64,000 nucleotides of DNA from UBA10649 sp965227045 (GTDB lineage: Bacteria; Actinomycetota; Actinomycetes; S36-B12), in NCBI GenBank assembly GCA_965227045.1, contig OZ245718.1:1922001-1986000 (forward strand), read 5' to 3'. The notes under the pieces are model-generated. The model saw only the letters and a list, made by a program, of their open reading frames with translations. It had not been told where the DNA came from and made no database searches. Below, in pieces: positions 34,591 to 42,635 of this stretch. Positions within the stretch are counted from its first letter, which is position 1. Every line of letters begins with the position of its first letter. Both the position numbers and the translations under genes were made by a program.

Positions 34591-35829
34591 ATGAGCGAAC
34601 GGGCACAGGCCCGGTCGCCGCTGGCCGCATTACTCGGACAGACCTCCGTCGCGACGTTCGCGGCGGAGGTCTGGTCCCGAGACCTGCTGATGCACCGAGC
34701 AGGCGCCGATGCCGAACTCGCCGACCTATTCACCCTTGACGACGCCGATGAGCTTCTCGGCAGTCGGGCACTGCGCACGCCCTTTCTTCGCATTGCGAAG
34801 GACGGAGTAGTCGCTCCCGCGTCCTCGTTCACCCGCTCCGGCGGTGTGGGGGCGACGGTGAGCGACCAGATCGATGCGGACCGCGTGGCCGCTCTCCTCG
34901 TTGACGGTCACACCGTCGTCTTTCAAGGCATGCATCGCTCCTGGCCCGCCATCCAGGACTTCAGCTACCGCCTGGCCCTCGAACTCGGCCATCCCGTGCA
35001 GGTGAACGGGTACCTCACGCCGTCTACCGCCCGCGGCTTCGCTGCCCACTACGACACGCACGACGTCTTCGTCGTCCAGATCGCAGGCACCAAGCACTGG
35101 ACCGTTCATCGGCCGGCCGTCGACGTAGAGGCCGGGCTCGCCGAGTGGACCCAGCACCGAGACGCGGTCTCGGCTGCAACGGCTGCTCCGCCCGAGTTCG
35201 ACGCGACGCTTGCGCCCGGAGATGTGCTGTACCTACCACGCGGCTGGATTCATTCCGCACAGGCCGGCGCGGAGACCTCCCTGCACCTGACGTTGGGGAT
35301 CCATCCCTACACGCCGCGCGACGTGCTCGATGCGGTCATCTCCGAGGCCGTGGAAGGCATGCGGGTGAACGGCTCGCTGCCTCTGGGCATCGACATAGCC
35401 GATCCCGATGCCATCACGTCGCTCATCGAGGACCTGCGGCGCTCGTTGTCCGATGCGCTCGACCGAACGAAAGCTGAGGACGTCTCCTCGCGCCTGGCCC
35501 GCAGGCGTGGCCGCGACATGCGGCCTGAGCCCATTCGACCCGTGGCCCAGGCGCACGCGGTCGCCTCGCTTGGCGGTGACCAGCCCGCGGACGTCGTCCT
35601 GCGCAAGGGATTCCGGCCGCACGTCGACGAGGGCCCGACTGGCACGATCGTGAACGTCGAGGGGGTAGAGCACGCGTTCCCCGCTGATCACGCCGCTGCA
35701 TTGCGTGAGATCACGAGCGGAGCGATTATCGGCGCATCCACGCTGCCCGGCCTCGATGAATCGGCTGCCCGAGCGCTCCTGCGGGCACTGCTCATCGCCG
35801 GAGTGGTAGTTCCGGTGCACCGTGACTGA
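34591..35829 (+). CDS. JmjC/cupin-8 Fe(II)/2-oxoglutarate oxygenase (ribosomal-oxygenase-like fold)
   Basis: 412 aa. The JmjC core is plain: HYDTHDVFVVQIAGTKHW with Fe ligands His153 and Asp155, then LAPGDVLYLPRGWIHSA with the distal His221. The ~190-residue C-terminal region fits the dimerisation and winged-helix parts of YcfD/RoxA, MINA53 and NO66 proteins, which hydroxylate ribosomal-protein Arg or His. Bacterial members acting on other peptides are plausible. It starts 3 nt after the repeat-protein stop, and its stop overlaps the next start by 8 nt. Substrate candidates: the upstream repeat protein (context) or a ribosomal protein (family). Cytosolic. Confidence 0.88.
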   Translation: MSERAQARSPLAALLGQTSVATFAAEVWSRDLLMHRAGADAELADLFTLDDADELLGSRALRTPFLRIAKDGVVAPASSFTRSGGVGATVSDQIDADRVAALLVDGHTVVFQGMHRSWPAIQDFSYRLALELGHPVQVNGYLTPSTARGFAAHYDTHDVFVVQIAGTKHWTVHRPAVDVEAGLAEWTQHRDAVSAATAAPPEFDATLAPGDVLYLPRGWIHSAQAGAETSLHLTLGIHPYTPRDVLDAVISEAVEGMRVNGSLPLGIDIADPDAITSLIEDLRRSLSDALDRTKAEDVSSRLARRRGRDMRPEPIRPVAQAHAVASLGGDQPADVVLRKGFRPHVDEGPTGTIVNVEGVEHAFPADHAAALREITSGAIIGASTLPGLDESAARALLRALLIAGVVVPVHRD

Positions 35830-36724
35830 CGAGCCGCTCCCGAAACCGGATCGCTGCTCCATTCGATCGCGGGCGCGCGGTGATGTACTCGCCGGAACAG
35901 CCCTGCCGACGCGTCGCTTCCTGCTCATCGAAGAGCCCGGTCCGTGGGGACCGCAGGCACATCCCACCGGGTCTCTTCCGCTGGATGTCGTGTCAGTCGT
36001 GCACTCCGTCGCCAACGAACTGTCCGCGCGCATGCTGCTGATCCGGCGCCCCGGTCGCCATCCGGAATCCGAGCAGCGGTCGTGGGCGATCGCTGACATC
36101 GACCTCGGGGAGATCAGGTGGGGCACCGCTCCCAGCGTTGCTGCACTCGCCGACGTCGACTTCTTCGCCGACGGTGTGTCCACTGCCGCACCCGCATACC
36201 TGGTGTGCGCGCAGGGTCGTCACGACGTCTGCTGCGCGACCGAGGGACGACCGGTTGCAGCCCAGTTCGCGGTTCGTGTGCCCGAATCAACGTGGGAGTG
36301 CAGTCACGTCGGCGGCGACCGGTTTGCCGCCAATGTGCTCGTGCTGCCGACCGGACTCGTCTACGGCCGCGTCGCAACCACTGATGTCGACCGCCTGCTG
36401 TCGGCACAGCAATCAGATCTGGTCGTACCGGACCTCCTGCGTGGGCGCTGCGGAGTCGCGCCCGTGGCCCAGGTCGCAGAGGCCTACGTCCGCGACGCCT
36501 GGCTCGAGTTCGGGAGCGACGCAATCGACATCACCGGCGTCTCACATTTGGGGCACGACGTGTGGCGGGTCAGCGGTCGGCACGCCGGCGACGGACGGCA
36601 CTTCATCGCCGAACTCCACGAAGCCCACACCCCCGTTGACTCGGGTCTCACCTGCGCGGCGGTCGGGCCGGGGCTGATGCGCACCTGGACTATCACGCTC
36701 CTGGACGTCGGAGCCCCCGTCTAG
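35822..36724 (+). CDS. sucrase/ferredoxin-like (Suc_Fer) iron-sulfur family protein
   Basis: 300 aa from GTG. Motifs of the family: RCSIRSRARGDVLAGTA (Cys12), YLVCAQGRHDVCCATEGRP (Cys129, 137, 138) and TWECSHVGGDRFAANVLV (Cys160). The fold resembles thioredoxin-like [2Fe-2S] ferredoxins. Members are thought to carry electrons or iron-sulfur clusters; no sucrase activity is implied. Coupled to the oxygenase by GTGACTGA. It could reduce the oxygenase iron or supply electrons for the modification. Confidence 0.85.
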   Translation: MTDEPLPKPDRCSIRSRARGDVLAGTALPTRRFLLIEEPGPWGPQAHPTGSLPLDVVSVVHSVANELSARMLLIRRPGRHPESEQRSWAIADIDLGEIRWGTAPSVAALADVDFFADGVSTAAPAYLVCAQGRHDVCCATEGRPVAAQFAVRVPESTWECSHVGGDRFAANVLVLPTGLVYGRVATTDVDRLLSAQQSDLVVPDLLRGRCGVAPVAQVAEAYVRDAWLEFGSDAIDITGVSHLGHDVWRVSGRHAGDGRHFIAELHEAHTPVDSGLTCAAVGPGLMRTWTITLLDVGAPV

Positions 36725-36734
36725 GTTTCTGAAC

Positions 36735-37178
36735 ATGCCTGCATGGGACGAGATCCTCGCAGCCGTCGGGCTGTGGCTTAACGGCGATCGCACGGCAGGC
36801 CGGGGCCAGCTGCTCGACTGCTGGGACGCAACCGCGGCTGCAGACCACGCGGAGCGCTGCGTGCTCGCGCACTACCTCGCCGACACCGAGTCCGAGCTTG
36901 ACGCGGAGATCGCGTGGGATGAGCAGGCGCTCGCCGAGTACTCCCACGTGGGCGAGACGGATCTGTTGTCCATCGGTATTCCCTCCGCGCTGGCGATGGC
37001 GCCGTCGCTGCACCTCAACCTCGGCGACGGCTACCTGCGCGCCAGACGCGTCGAGGAGGCGTGCGCGCAGGCCGATCGCGGAACAGTTGCGGCGGCAGTG
37101 CTCGGTGCCGGCGGCTATGAAGATCTCATCCGCGCCGGCCTCGAACGACTTCGCGCCCGCATTGATGAACCGCAATGA
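36735..37178 (+). CDS. small helical protein of unknown function, TPR-like
   Basis: 147 aa, predicted mostly alpha-helical. Segments AERCVLAHYLADTESELDAEIAWDEQALAEY and LHLNLGDGYLRARRVEEACAQAD look like two TPR hairpins. It could be a scaffold for the operon's enzymes or substrate. Starts 10 nt after the Suc_Fer stop and precedes the ABC genes. No closer family recognised. Confidence 0.7.
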   Translation: MPAWDEILAAVGLWLNGDRTAGRGQLLDCWDATAAADHAERCVLAHYLADTESELDAEIAWDEQALAEYSHVGETDLLSIGIPSALAMAPSLHLNLGDGYLRARRVEEACAQADRGTVAAAVLGAGGYEDLIRAGLERLRARIDEPQ

Positions 37179-37197
37179 CGTTTGGTTGACTAGCAAA

Positions 37198-38121
37198 ATG
37201 CCGTCTTTGACGCTGGACCGACTGAACAAGAGCTTCGGAACCGTGCGTGCGCTCACCGACCTGTCCTTCAGCGTCGCCGGAGGGGAGATCTTCGGCTTCG
37301 TCGGCTCGAACGGTGCCGGCAAGTCGACCGCGATGCGCATCATCCTTGGCGTCCTCGCGGCAGATTCCGGGGAGGTGAGCTGGGACGGCGCAGCTATCGA
37401 CATCCGCACGCGCCGCAGCATCGGCTACATGCCCGAGGAGCGAGGCCTCTACCCGCGGATGAAAGTCGGCGAGCAGCTTGTCTATCTGGCCAAGCTGCAC
37501 GGCATGGATGCCAACGCAGCGCGTCGCTCGATGGAGCACTGGACCGAGGTACTCGGTATCGATGGTCGGCGAGGCGACGAAGTGCTCAAGCTCTCGCTCG
37601 GAAACCAGCAGCGCGTCCAGCTCGCCGCGGCACTGGTGCACGAGCCGGTGATCCTCGTACTCGACGAGCCCTTCTCCGGGCTCGATCCGGTCGCGGTCGA
37701 CGTCATGAGCGGCGTACTGCGCGATCAGGCGAAGGGGGGCGTGCCGGTGATGTTCTCCTCGCACCAGCTCGAGCTCGTCGAACGACTCTGCGATCGCGTC
37801 GGCATCATCAAGTCCGGCGCGATGGTCGCTATCGGCGGCATCGACGAACTCCGCGAGACCGACAACCGCCGCTGGCTCGTCGACGGTGCGCCGTCGTCCG
37901 CGTGGATCGGCGGTGTTGCCGGGGCACGTGTCGTCGAGTCAGAGGGTTCACGCACGATCGTCGAGGTGTCCGATCGATCCGACAATGACATCGACCAGGT
38001 CATGCTCGCCGCCGCGCTTGCCGCCGGCCCGGTGCGGGAGTTCTCCCGGCAGCGGCCGTCGCTGACCGACCTGTACCGCGACGTCGTCGCCGTCCCGCAC
38101 GACGAGGAGGTCTCCGCATGA
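37198..38121 (+). CDS. ABC transporter ATP-binding protein (NatA-like)
   Basis: 307 aa. Walker A GSNGAGKSTAMRIIL, Q-loop YMPEERGLYPRMKV (typical of the NatA/YhaQ group), signature LSLGNQQRVQLAAAL, Walker B VILVLDEPFSGLDP, and H-loop MFSSHQLELVERLCD. The C-terminal ~80 residues match DUF4162. ATG 37198 (MPSLTLDR) lacks a clear ribosome site; ATG 37165 is an alternative. Fifth gene of the operon; the partner permease overlaps its stop. Confidence 0.9.
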   Translation: MPSLTLDRLNKSFGTVRALTDLSFSVAGGEIFGFVGSNGAGKSTAMRIILGVLAADSGEVSWDGAAIDIRTRRSIGYMPEERGLYPRMKVGEQLVYLAKLHGMDANAARRSMEHWTEVLGIDGRRGDEVLKLSLGNQQRVQLAAALVHEPVILVLDEPFSGLDPVAVDVMSGVLRDQAKGGVPVMFSSHQLELVERLCDRVGIIKSGAMVAIGGIDELRETDNRRWLVDGAPSSAWIGGVAGARVVESEGSRTIVEVSDRSDNDIDQVMLAAALAAGPVREFSRQRPSLTDLYRDVVAVPHDEEVSA

Positions 38122-39320
38122 CCGCGCAAGGCCTCAGCTCCAGCAAGGCAATCCAGCTCATCGCGACCCGGGAGATCCGGGTACGCCTCGCGTCCAAGGC
38201 GTTCATGTGGACGACCATCGCGTTCGTCGTGGCCGTCGTCGCCGGCGGCGTCCTGCTCAACCTCATCGGATCGAGCCAGAGCGCCAAGCACGTCGGCTAC
38301 ACGCCGGCAGCGGCCGGGATCACGGCGTCGCTCGACGCGAGCGCCGCGGCGAGCGGGCTGAGTGTCGACATGACGGCCGTACCTTCGGAGTCCGCCGGCG
38401 AGGACCTGCTGCGCTCCGGAGACATCGAGGCACTCATCACGGCGGTCTCGCCCCAGCTGACGGTCATCGTCAAGGAGAAGCTCGACGACTCGCTCGCTCC
38501 CCTGCTGACCTCGCTCGCGCAGCAGGGCGCCCTCACCGATGCGGTCACATCACTGGGCGGAGATCCCGCTGCCGTGACAACTCAGATCGCGCAGGCGACG
38601 CCCGATGTCACGTCGCTTGAGCCTGCCCCGCAGGTCGACGGCGGCCAGATCGTCGCGGGCTTCGTAGCCGGGATTCTGCTCTTCATCGCACTCATGACTG
38701 CCGGACAGCTCGTCGCTCAGGGCGTGGTCGAGGAGAAGACCAGCAGAGTGGTCGAGCTCCTGCTCGCCACGGTTCGCCCGTGGCAGCTGATGGCCGGCAA
38801 GGTCCTCGGCATCGGCATCGTGGGACTCATCCAGGTCGTCTCGGTCGTCGGAGCCGGAATCATCACGGCCCTGGCGCTAGGACTGCTCGACACATCCATG
38901 GTGAATCTCGGCAGCACTGCTGCCTGGGCCATCGTGTGGTTCGTCATCGGATTCGCGTCGTATGCGCTCGTCCTTGCGGCCCTCGGCGCGCTCGTATCGC
39001 GCCAAGAGGACGTCGGCTCCGTCATCGGGCCGGTCACCGCGCTGATGATCATCCCATATGTCATCGGCATCAGCATCGCGCCGTGGGCACCCGACAGTCC
39101 GCTCGTGGTGTGGCTGTCCTACGTGCCGTTCTGCTCCCCGCTGATCATGCCGATCCGCATCGCGCTCGGAGCAGTCGACACGTGGGAGATCCTGCTGTCG
39201 GTCGGACTGTCGTTGGCCGTGATTCCCCTCCTGGTCTGGTTCGCCGGCCGCGTGTACTCGAACGCCGTTCTCCACTCAGGCGGACGCGTTCGGCTCAAGG
39301 ACGCGCTTCGCAAAGACTGA
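38118..39320 (+). CDS. ABC-2 type permease (NatB-like)
   Basis: 400 aa. One N-terminal helix, a large extracytoplasmic domain (about residues 50-175), then five helices beginning VAGFVAGILLFIALMTAGQLVAQ. GVVEEKTSRVVELLLATVRPWQLMAGKVLGIG is the diagnostic NatB/ABC-2 coupling segment. Start overlaps the ATPase stop (ATGA). Exporter of an unknown substrate, possibly the processed peptide of this operon. Confidence 0.9.
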   Translation: MTAQGLSSSKAIQLIATREIRVRLASKAFMWTTIAFVVAVVAGGVLLNLIGSSQSAKHVGYTPAAAGITASLDASAAASGLSVDMTAVPSESAGEDLLRSGDIEALITAVSPQLTVIVKEKLDDSLAPLLTSLAQQGALTDAVTSLGGDPAAVTTQIAQATPDVTSLEPAPQVDGGQIVAGFVAGILLFIALMTAGQLVAQGVVEEKTSRVVELLLATVRPWQLMAGKVLGIGIVGLIQVVSVVGAGIITALALGLLDTSMVNLGSTAAWAIVWFVIGFASYALVLAALGALVSRQEDVGSVIGPVTALMIIPYVIGISIAPWAPDSPLVVWLSYVPFCSPLIMPIRIALGAVDTWEILLSVGLSLAVIPLLVWFAGRVYSNAVLHSGGRVRLKDALRKD

Positions 39321-39345
39321 TCGCCGCAGCACCCACGGGAGCTGC

Positions 39346-39360
39346 CCCCTGGCGCAGGGG
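39346..39360 (+). terminator. short GC hairpin after the ABC permease
   Basis: CCCCT-GGCGC-AGGGG, 26 nt past the permease stop, in a 122-nt gap. No T-run. Position fits the end of the six-gene operon. Confidence 0.4.
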
Positions 39361-39442
39361 CGATTGATTCCACAACGCGATGGGTAATCCCAAGTCGCGC
39401 GCACGTCACCTCGACGCGTGCGCTTGAGTCGAGGAGGACTCC

Positions 39443-39700
39443 ATGGGAATCGTCTTGAGCCTGTTGCTGATCGCCGTAGGAGCCATCTTGAAGTTTGCCG
39501 TCACGGCGGATGCCGATGGCATCAATCTGGGTACCGCGGGCGTGATCCTCATGATCGTCGGCGGCGTCGGCGTCGTGCTCTCGCTGATCTTCTGGGCTTC
39601 GTGGGGAGGCTTCGGTCGACGCACGACGGTCGTCGAATCCGCACCTGCTTCAGCGCCTGTCGGCACGACGGCCACAACGGTGACTCGACAGGAGCCGTAG
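39443..39700 (+). CDS. DUF6458-type small membrane protein
   Basis: 85 aa. Two helices: GIVLSLLLIAVGAILKFAV and LGTAGVILMIVGGVGVVLSLIFWASW, with a short ADADGINLGT link and a polar Thr/Ala-rich tail. This matches a common actinobacterial two-helix family of unknown function. GAGGAG 6-7 nt upstream. Confidence 0.8.
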   Translation: MGIVLSLLLIAVGAILKFAVTADADGINLGTAGVILMIVGGVGVVLSLIFWASWGGFGRRTTVVESAPASAPVGTTATTVTRQEP

Positions 39701-39723
39701 CACCTGCATTACTCTCAATTGCA

Positions 39724-40557
39724 GTGACCCAAGCCCAACGCAGGTCCCTCCGCGCTGCAGTAGCGCTCGGCGTCGCTTCATGCGCGCTGGCCTCGTGCAG
39801 TTCGGCCCCGCAGTTCGAGACGTCGACGCGGTCGGTGCCACCCTCGCCGGTGGCGCCGACCGCGTCAATCGCCGTGTCGCCCACTGCGTCGGTGCCCGTA
39901 GCGCCCAGCCCGACACCAACGCCAACGCCAACCAAGACGAAGCCGGCAAAGCCACAGGCCAGCCCGGTGATCACGCCAATCGGCAACCCGCAGTGGGACC
40001 GCATCGTCCATGAGGGTGTCTGGCGTCCGGGATGTCCTGCAGGTCGCGAGGACCTGCGCCGGCTGGACGTCAACTACGTGGACTTCGACGGCAAGGTCGA
40101 TCGCGGCTCCCTCATCGCCAATCGTGACGTCATCGATGACCTCGCGGAGATCTTCACCGAACTCTTCAATGCCGAGTTCCCGATCTCCCAGATGCAGCCC
40201 GTGGAGAACTTCGGGGGTGACGTCGTAGGCAGCCTGGAGGCCAACAACACCTCGGCCTTCAACTGCCGCAGGCCCGATCAGATCAACGCGCCAGTTCCGG
40301 ACTCACCCCACGCAAACGGTCGCGCCATCGACATCAACCCGTACCAGAACCCGTGGACCGATCCTCGATGCCATTGCTGGGTTCCCTCAGATGACTTCTC
40401 CGAGGTTCGCATCGGCCCAGGTGTCATCACGGAGGGCAGTCTTCCGTGGGAGCTTTTCACCACCCGCAGTTGGATCTGGCAGGACATCAAGGTGCCGGAC
40501 TACATGCACTTCGACACCGGATTCCCGTCAATTCCCCGCGTTCCCTCGTCGGGCTGA
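39724..40557 (+). CDS. M15-family metallopeptidase lipoprotein (D,D-peptidase-like)
   Basis: 277 aa from GTG. Lipobox ALASC near residue 23, then a long Pro/Thr/Ser/Val linker (residues ~28-80) expected to span the wall. Catalytic domain with zinc motifs SPHANGRAIDINPYQNP (H...D) and the final DYMHFD His. M15 enzymes cut D-Ala or L-Ala/D-Glu bonds in peptidoglycan. Four extra cysteines (RPGCPAG, FNCRR, RCHCW) may form disulfides. It stands between small genes, stop facing the SRPBCC gene. Confidence 0.85.
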   Translation: MTQAQRRSLRAAVALGVASCALASCSSAPQFETSTRSVPPSPVAPTASIAVSPTASVPVAPSPTPTPTPTKTKPAKPQASPVITPIGNPQWDRIVHEGVWRPGCPAGREDLRRLDVNYVDFDGKVDRGSLIANRDVIDDLAEIFTELFNAEFPISQMQPVENFGGDVVGSLEANNTSAFNCRRPDQINAPVPDSPHANGRAIDINPYQNPWTDPRCHCWVPSDDFSEVRIGPGVITEGSLPWELFTTRSWIWQDIKVPDYMHFDTGFPSIPRVPSSG

Positions 40558-40561
40558 GTAG

Positions 40562-41050
40562 CTATTCGGCGAGGATCGCGTCGATCTGACCCATCGCCGC
40601 GGTCATGCCCTCTTCCATGCCCATAGCGGCCATCTGATGCATGGCCTCGAGGGTCGGGAAGGTGGTCTCGATCGACATCGATGAGCCCCCGTCCGGCATC
40701 TCCTCGAAGGTCACGAGCATCACCATGGCGGGCAGGCCGTCGACCGGTTGGCCCGAGGCGTCCGCGAATCCGTCCTCCAGCTTGATCCGCCGGGGAGGCT
40801 CCACCTCCAGGATCCGCCACCATCCGTGGTGCTGGTCGCCCTCGGGGCCAGTCATGTAGTAGCTGACCGCCCCTCCCGGGGTGAGGTCGTGGTCGACAAA
40901 GGTCGCCGGGTAGGTCGGCGGTCCCCACCACCGCTCGAGCAGGCGCGGGTCCTGCCACAGTTGCCACGTCCGGTCGATCGGTGCCGTGAACTCGGCACTG
41001 ATCGTCATGGTGAGTCGGTCGGTGTCCTTGTGGACATTGGTGACGGTCAC
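40562..41050 (-). CDS. SRPBCC / AHSA1-like domain protein
   Basis: 162 aa. FTAPIDRTWQLWQDPRLLERWWGPPTYPATFVDHDLTPGG is the typical AHSA1 opening, followed by GWWRILEVEPPRRIKLEDGFAD. Hydrophobic-ligand helix-grip fold. Overlaps the ArsR gene by 4 nt (ATGA), a very common ArsR-SRPBCC pair in actinobacteria, in which the repressor controls both. Confidence 0.88.
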   Translation of the reverse strand: MTVTNVHKDTDRLTMTISAEFTAPIDRTWQLWQDPRLLERWWGPPTYPATFVDHDLTPGGAVSYYMTGPEGDQHHGWWRILEVEPPRRIKLEDGFADASGQPVDGLPAMVMLVTFEEMPDGGSSMSIETTFPTLEAMHQMAAMGMEEGMTAAMGQIDAILAE

Positions 41051-41394
41051 GCGGATTCTCCTTCAGGATCGGTGAGCAGGTCGCTCATGCGGTCGAAGCG
41101 GTCGCGCCAGAGCTGCTCGAAGCCGTCGAGCAGCCGCTGGGCCTCGTGGACGGCGTCCACCTGGCCCAGAACGCGCTGCTCACGCCCTCGCCGTTCCTTG
41201 GCCACCAGGCCCGCCTCCTCCAGCACGTTCACGTGCTTCTGCACGGCGGTCATGCTCATCGGATACAGCCGGGCCAGGTCGGAGATCGAGTACTCGCTAT
41301 CGAGCACCCGGCGGACGATGTCCCGCCGGGTGGCGTCGGCCAGCGCGTGGAAGAGCCGATCCACGTGCTGGTCCGAAAGCTGATCTACAACCAT
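41047..41394 (-). CDS. ArsR family winged-helix repressor
   Basis: 115 aa. ADATRRDIVRRVLDSEYSISDLARLYPMSMTAVQKHVNVLEEAGLVAKERRGREQRVL is the wHTH. No Cys metal-site motif (no ELCVCDL), so it belongs to the non-metal SRPBCC-linked group. A palindrome over its start codon suggests autoregulation. Confidence 0.9.
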   Translation of the reverse strand: MVVDQLSDQHVDRLFHALADATRRDIVRRVLDSEYSISDLARLYPMSMTAVQKHVNVLEEAGLVAKERRGREQRVLGQVDAVHEAQRLLDGFEQLWRDRFDRMSDLLTDPEGESA

Positions 41395-41399
41395 TTGGT
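41390..41399. promoter_or_regulatory. ACCA-TT-TGGT dyad over the arsR start codon
   Basis: A 4-bp inverted repeat covering the initiator ATG, followed by TTAGTTAA. Short ACCA..TGGT dyads near the start are plausible ArsR sites, but the symmetry is short and could be chance. Confidence 0.35.
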
Positions 41400-41427
41400 G
41401 TTAGTTAAGCACCGACCGCCGACGCAG

Positions 41428-41889
41428 TCAACGCTCGTCGTTGCCGATCTCGCCGCGCCAGGCCCCGGTCTCCACGCCGCGCTCCGTGACGAACGCACGG
41501 AACCGCTCGAGGTCGCCGCGCGCCTGGCCGGTAACAAAACCGAGCTTGTCTCCGATGGTCTCGACGAAGCCCTCGGGCTCGAAGTCGAGCTGGAGCGTGA
41601 CCCGGGTGCTCGTGGGGGCAAGACGGTGGAATGTGACGACGCCCCCGCTGGTGACACCGTCGATGTTGGTCCATGCGACGCGCTCGTCGGGAACCTGCTC
41701 GGTGATCTCAGACACCCAAGTGCGGCGGGCACCGGCGATGTGCGCCTCCCACTGCAGATGGGTGTCGTCGAGCTGGCGGACCTTGTCGACGCCTTGCATG
41801 AACTCCGGAAAGTCCTCGAACTGGGTCCACTGGTTGTAGGCGACCCGCACGGGAACGTCGACCTCTACGAACTCAAGTACCTGGCTCAC
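41428..41889 (-). CDS. SRPBCC family (polyketide cyclase/dehydrase-like) protein
   Basis: 153 aa. VEFVEVDVPVRVAYNQWTQFEDFPEFMQGVDKVRQLDDTHLQWEA is the coenzyme Q-binding/START-like opening; GGVVTFHRLAPTSTRVTLQLDFEPEG follows. Binds a hydrophobic ligand; often near membrane-stress genes. Separate from the upstream ArsR/SRPBCC pair. Confidence 0.85.
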   Translation of the reverse strand: MSQVLEFVEVDVPVRVAYNQWTQFEDFPEFMQGVDKVRQLDDTHLQWEAHIAGARRTWVSEITEQVPDERVAWTNIDGVTSGGVVTFHRLAPTSTRVTLQLDFEPEGFVETIGDKLGFVTGQARGDLERFRAFVTERGVETGAWRGEIGNDER

Positions 41890-42015
41890 GTGATCTCCTC
41901 ACAGTTCCTCGACGCGCGCTCACGCGCCCTGGGAATCGCGTACCCCGTTCGTTTTGGCCCAAATCAGTGACGGGTGTCCGTGCCGGGCAATCTCGTTCGT
42001 CCTGTTCACGTAAGC

Positions 42016-42032
42016 GCGCCCGATTCGGGCGC
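42016..42032. promoter_or_regulatory. GCGCCCG-ATT-CGGGCGC hairpin upstream of a DUF1059 gene
   Basis: Perfect 7-bp stem with a 3-nt loop, ending 26 nt before the ATG. Could be an operator, a leader structure or a bidirectional stop. It is the only strong structure in the 169-nt gap. Confidence 0.4.
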
Positions 42033-42058
42033 GGATCCGACGGACGAAGGAGATTGGC

Positions 42059-42235
42059 ATGGCCTACTCACTCACCTGCGCCGACACTGGCGCCGCATGC
42101 CCCGGCAGTTTCACCACCGAGGGCAAGGATGAACTCGTCGAGCACGTCGTGCTGCATGCGCAGCGCTCGCATCCTGATCTCGCGGGCAATCCCGAGCTCG
42201 GCTCAATGGTCCAGACCCTCATCAAGCAGGTCTGA
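42059..42235 (+). CDS. small DUF1059 family protein
   Basis: 58 aa, with GAAGGAGA 5-6 nt upstream of the ATG. YSLTCADTGAACPGSF supplies the two Cys, and LVEHVVLHAQRSHP the two His that are conserved in this small, probably metal-binding family. Function unknown. Confidence 0.82.
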   Translation: MAYSLTCADTGAACPGSFTTEGKDELVEHVVLHAQRSHPDLAGNPELGSMVQTLIKQV

Positions 42236-42267
42236 CGGCGCGCCTGGCGCCTGTGCTCGCGCGGGCG

Positions 42268-42561
42268 TCAGGCGGTTGAGGACAGCACGGACCACGACCC
42301 GGGATTCCATGGCAGGGAGTGCTGGGGCCGCAGCCGAGCCGCGTGAGCGGGCGCGGCCTTTCGGTCGGCGCGGGCCTGGAATGCGTAGGCGACGTCAATC
42401 CACCCGGTGACTCGATGTGCAGCGTCGACGTCGGGGTTCTCCGCCTCCCACGCCTGGATCCAGGTCAGCAGGTCGCGGCGCTCCGCCTCGTCGAGGACCA
42501 GTTCGAACATGTGGTCGACGAGGGCAGGGAGGCTCTCTGGCGTCACCGCGTGCTTTGCCAC
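42268..42561 (-). CDS. hypothetical protein
   Basis: About 97 aa from a GTG (VAKHAVTPESL). ESLPALVDHMFELVLDEAERRDLLTWIQAWEAENPDVDAAHRVTGWIDVAYAFQARAD reads as an amphipathic helical protein, with codon bias fitting the genome. No ATG and no ribosome site are visible, so the start is uncertain. Convergent with the DUF1059 gene. No family recognised. Confidence 0.5.
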   Translation of the reverse strand: MAKHAVTPESLPALVDHMFELVLDEAERRDLLTWIQAWEAENPDVDAAHRVTGWIDVAYAFQARADRKAAPAHAARLRPQHSLPWNPGSWSVLSSTA

Positions 42562-42635
42562 GGCGTCAGCATTGCATGCGCCCGGGCGCAGCAGCAATGA
42601 GGAGCCAGGCCAATCCGTCTGACAGTCTTGGACGC

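Noticed and set aside
34461..34832. Minus-strand frame of 123 codons with repeated Ala-Pro-Pro-Ser
   Set aside because: It is the complement of the GGAD tract plus the oxygenase 5' end; the sense frame has the ribosome site and a coupled downstream gene.
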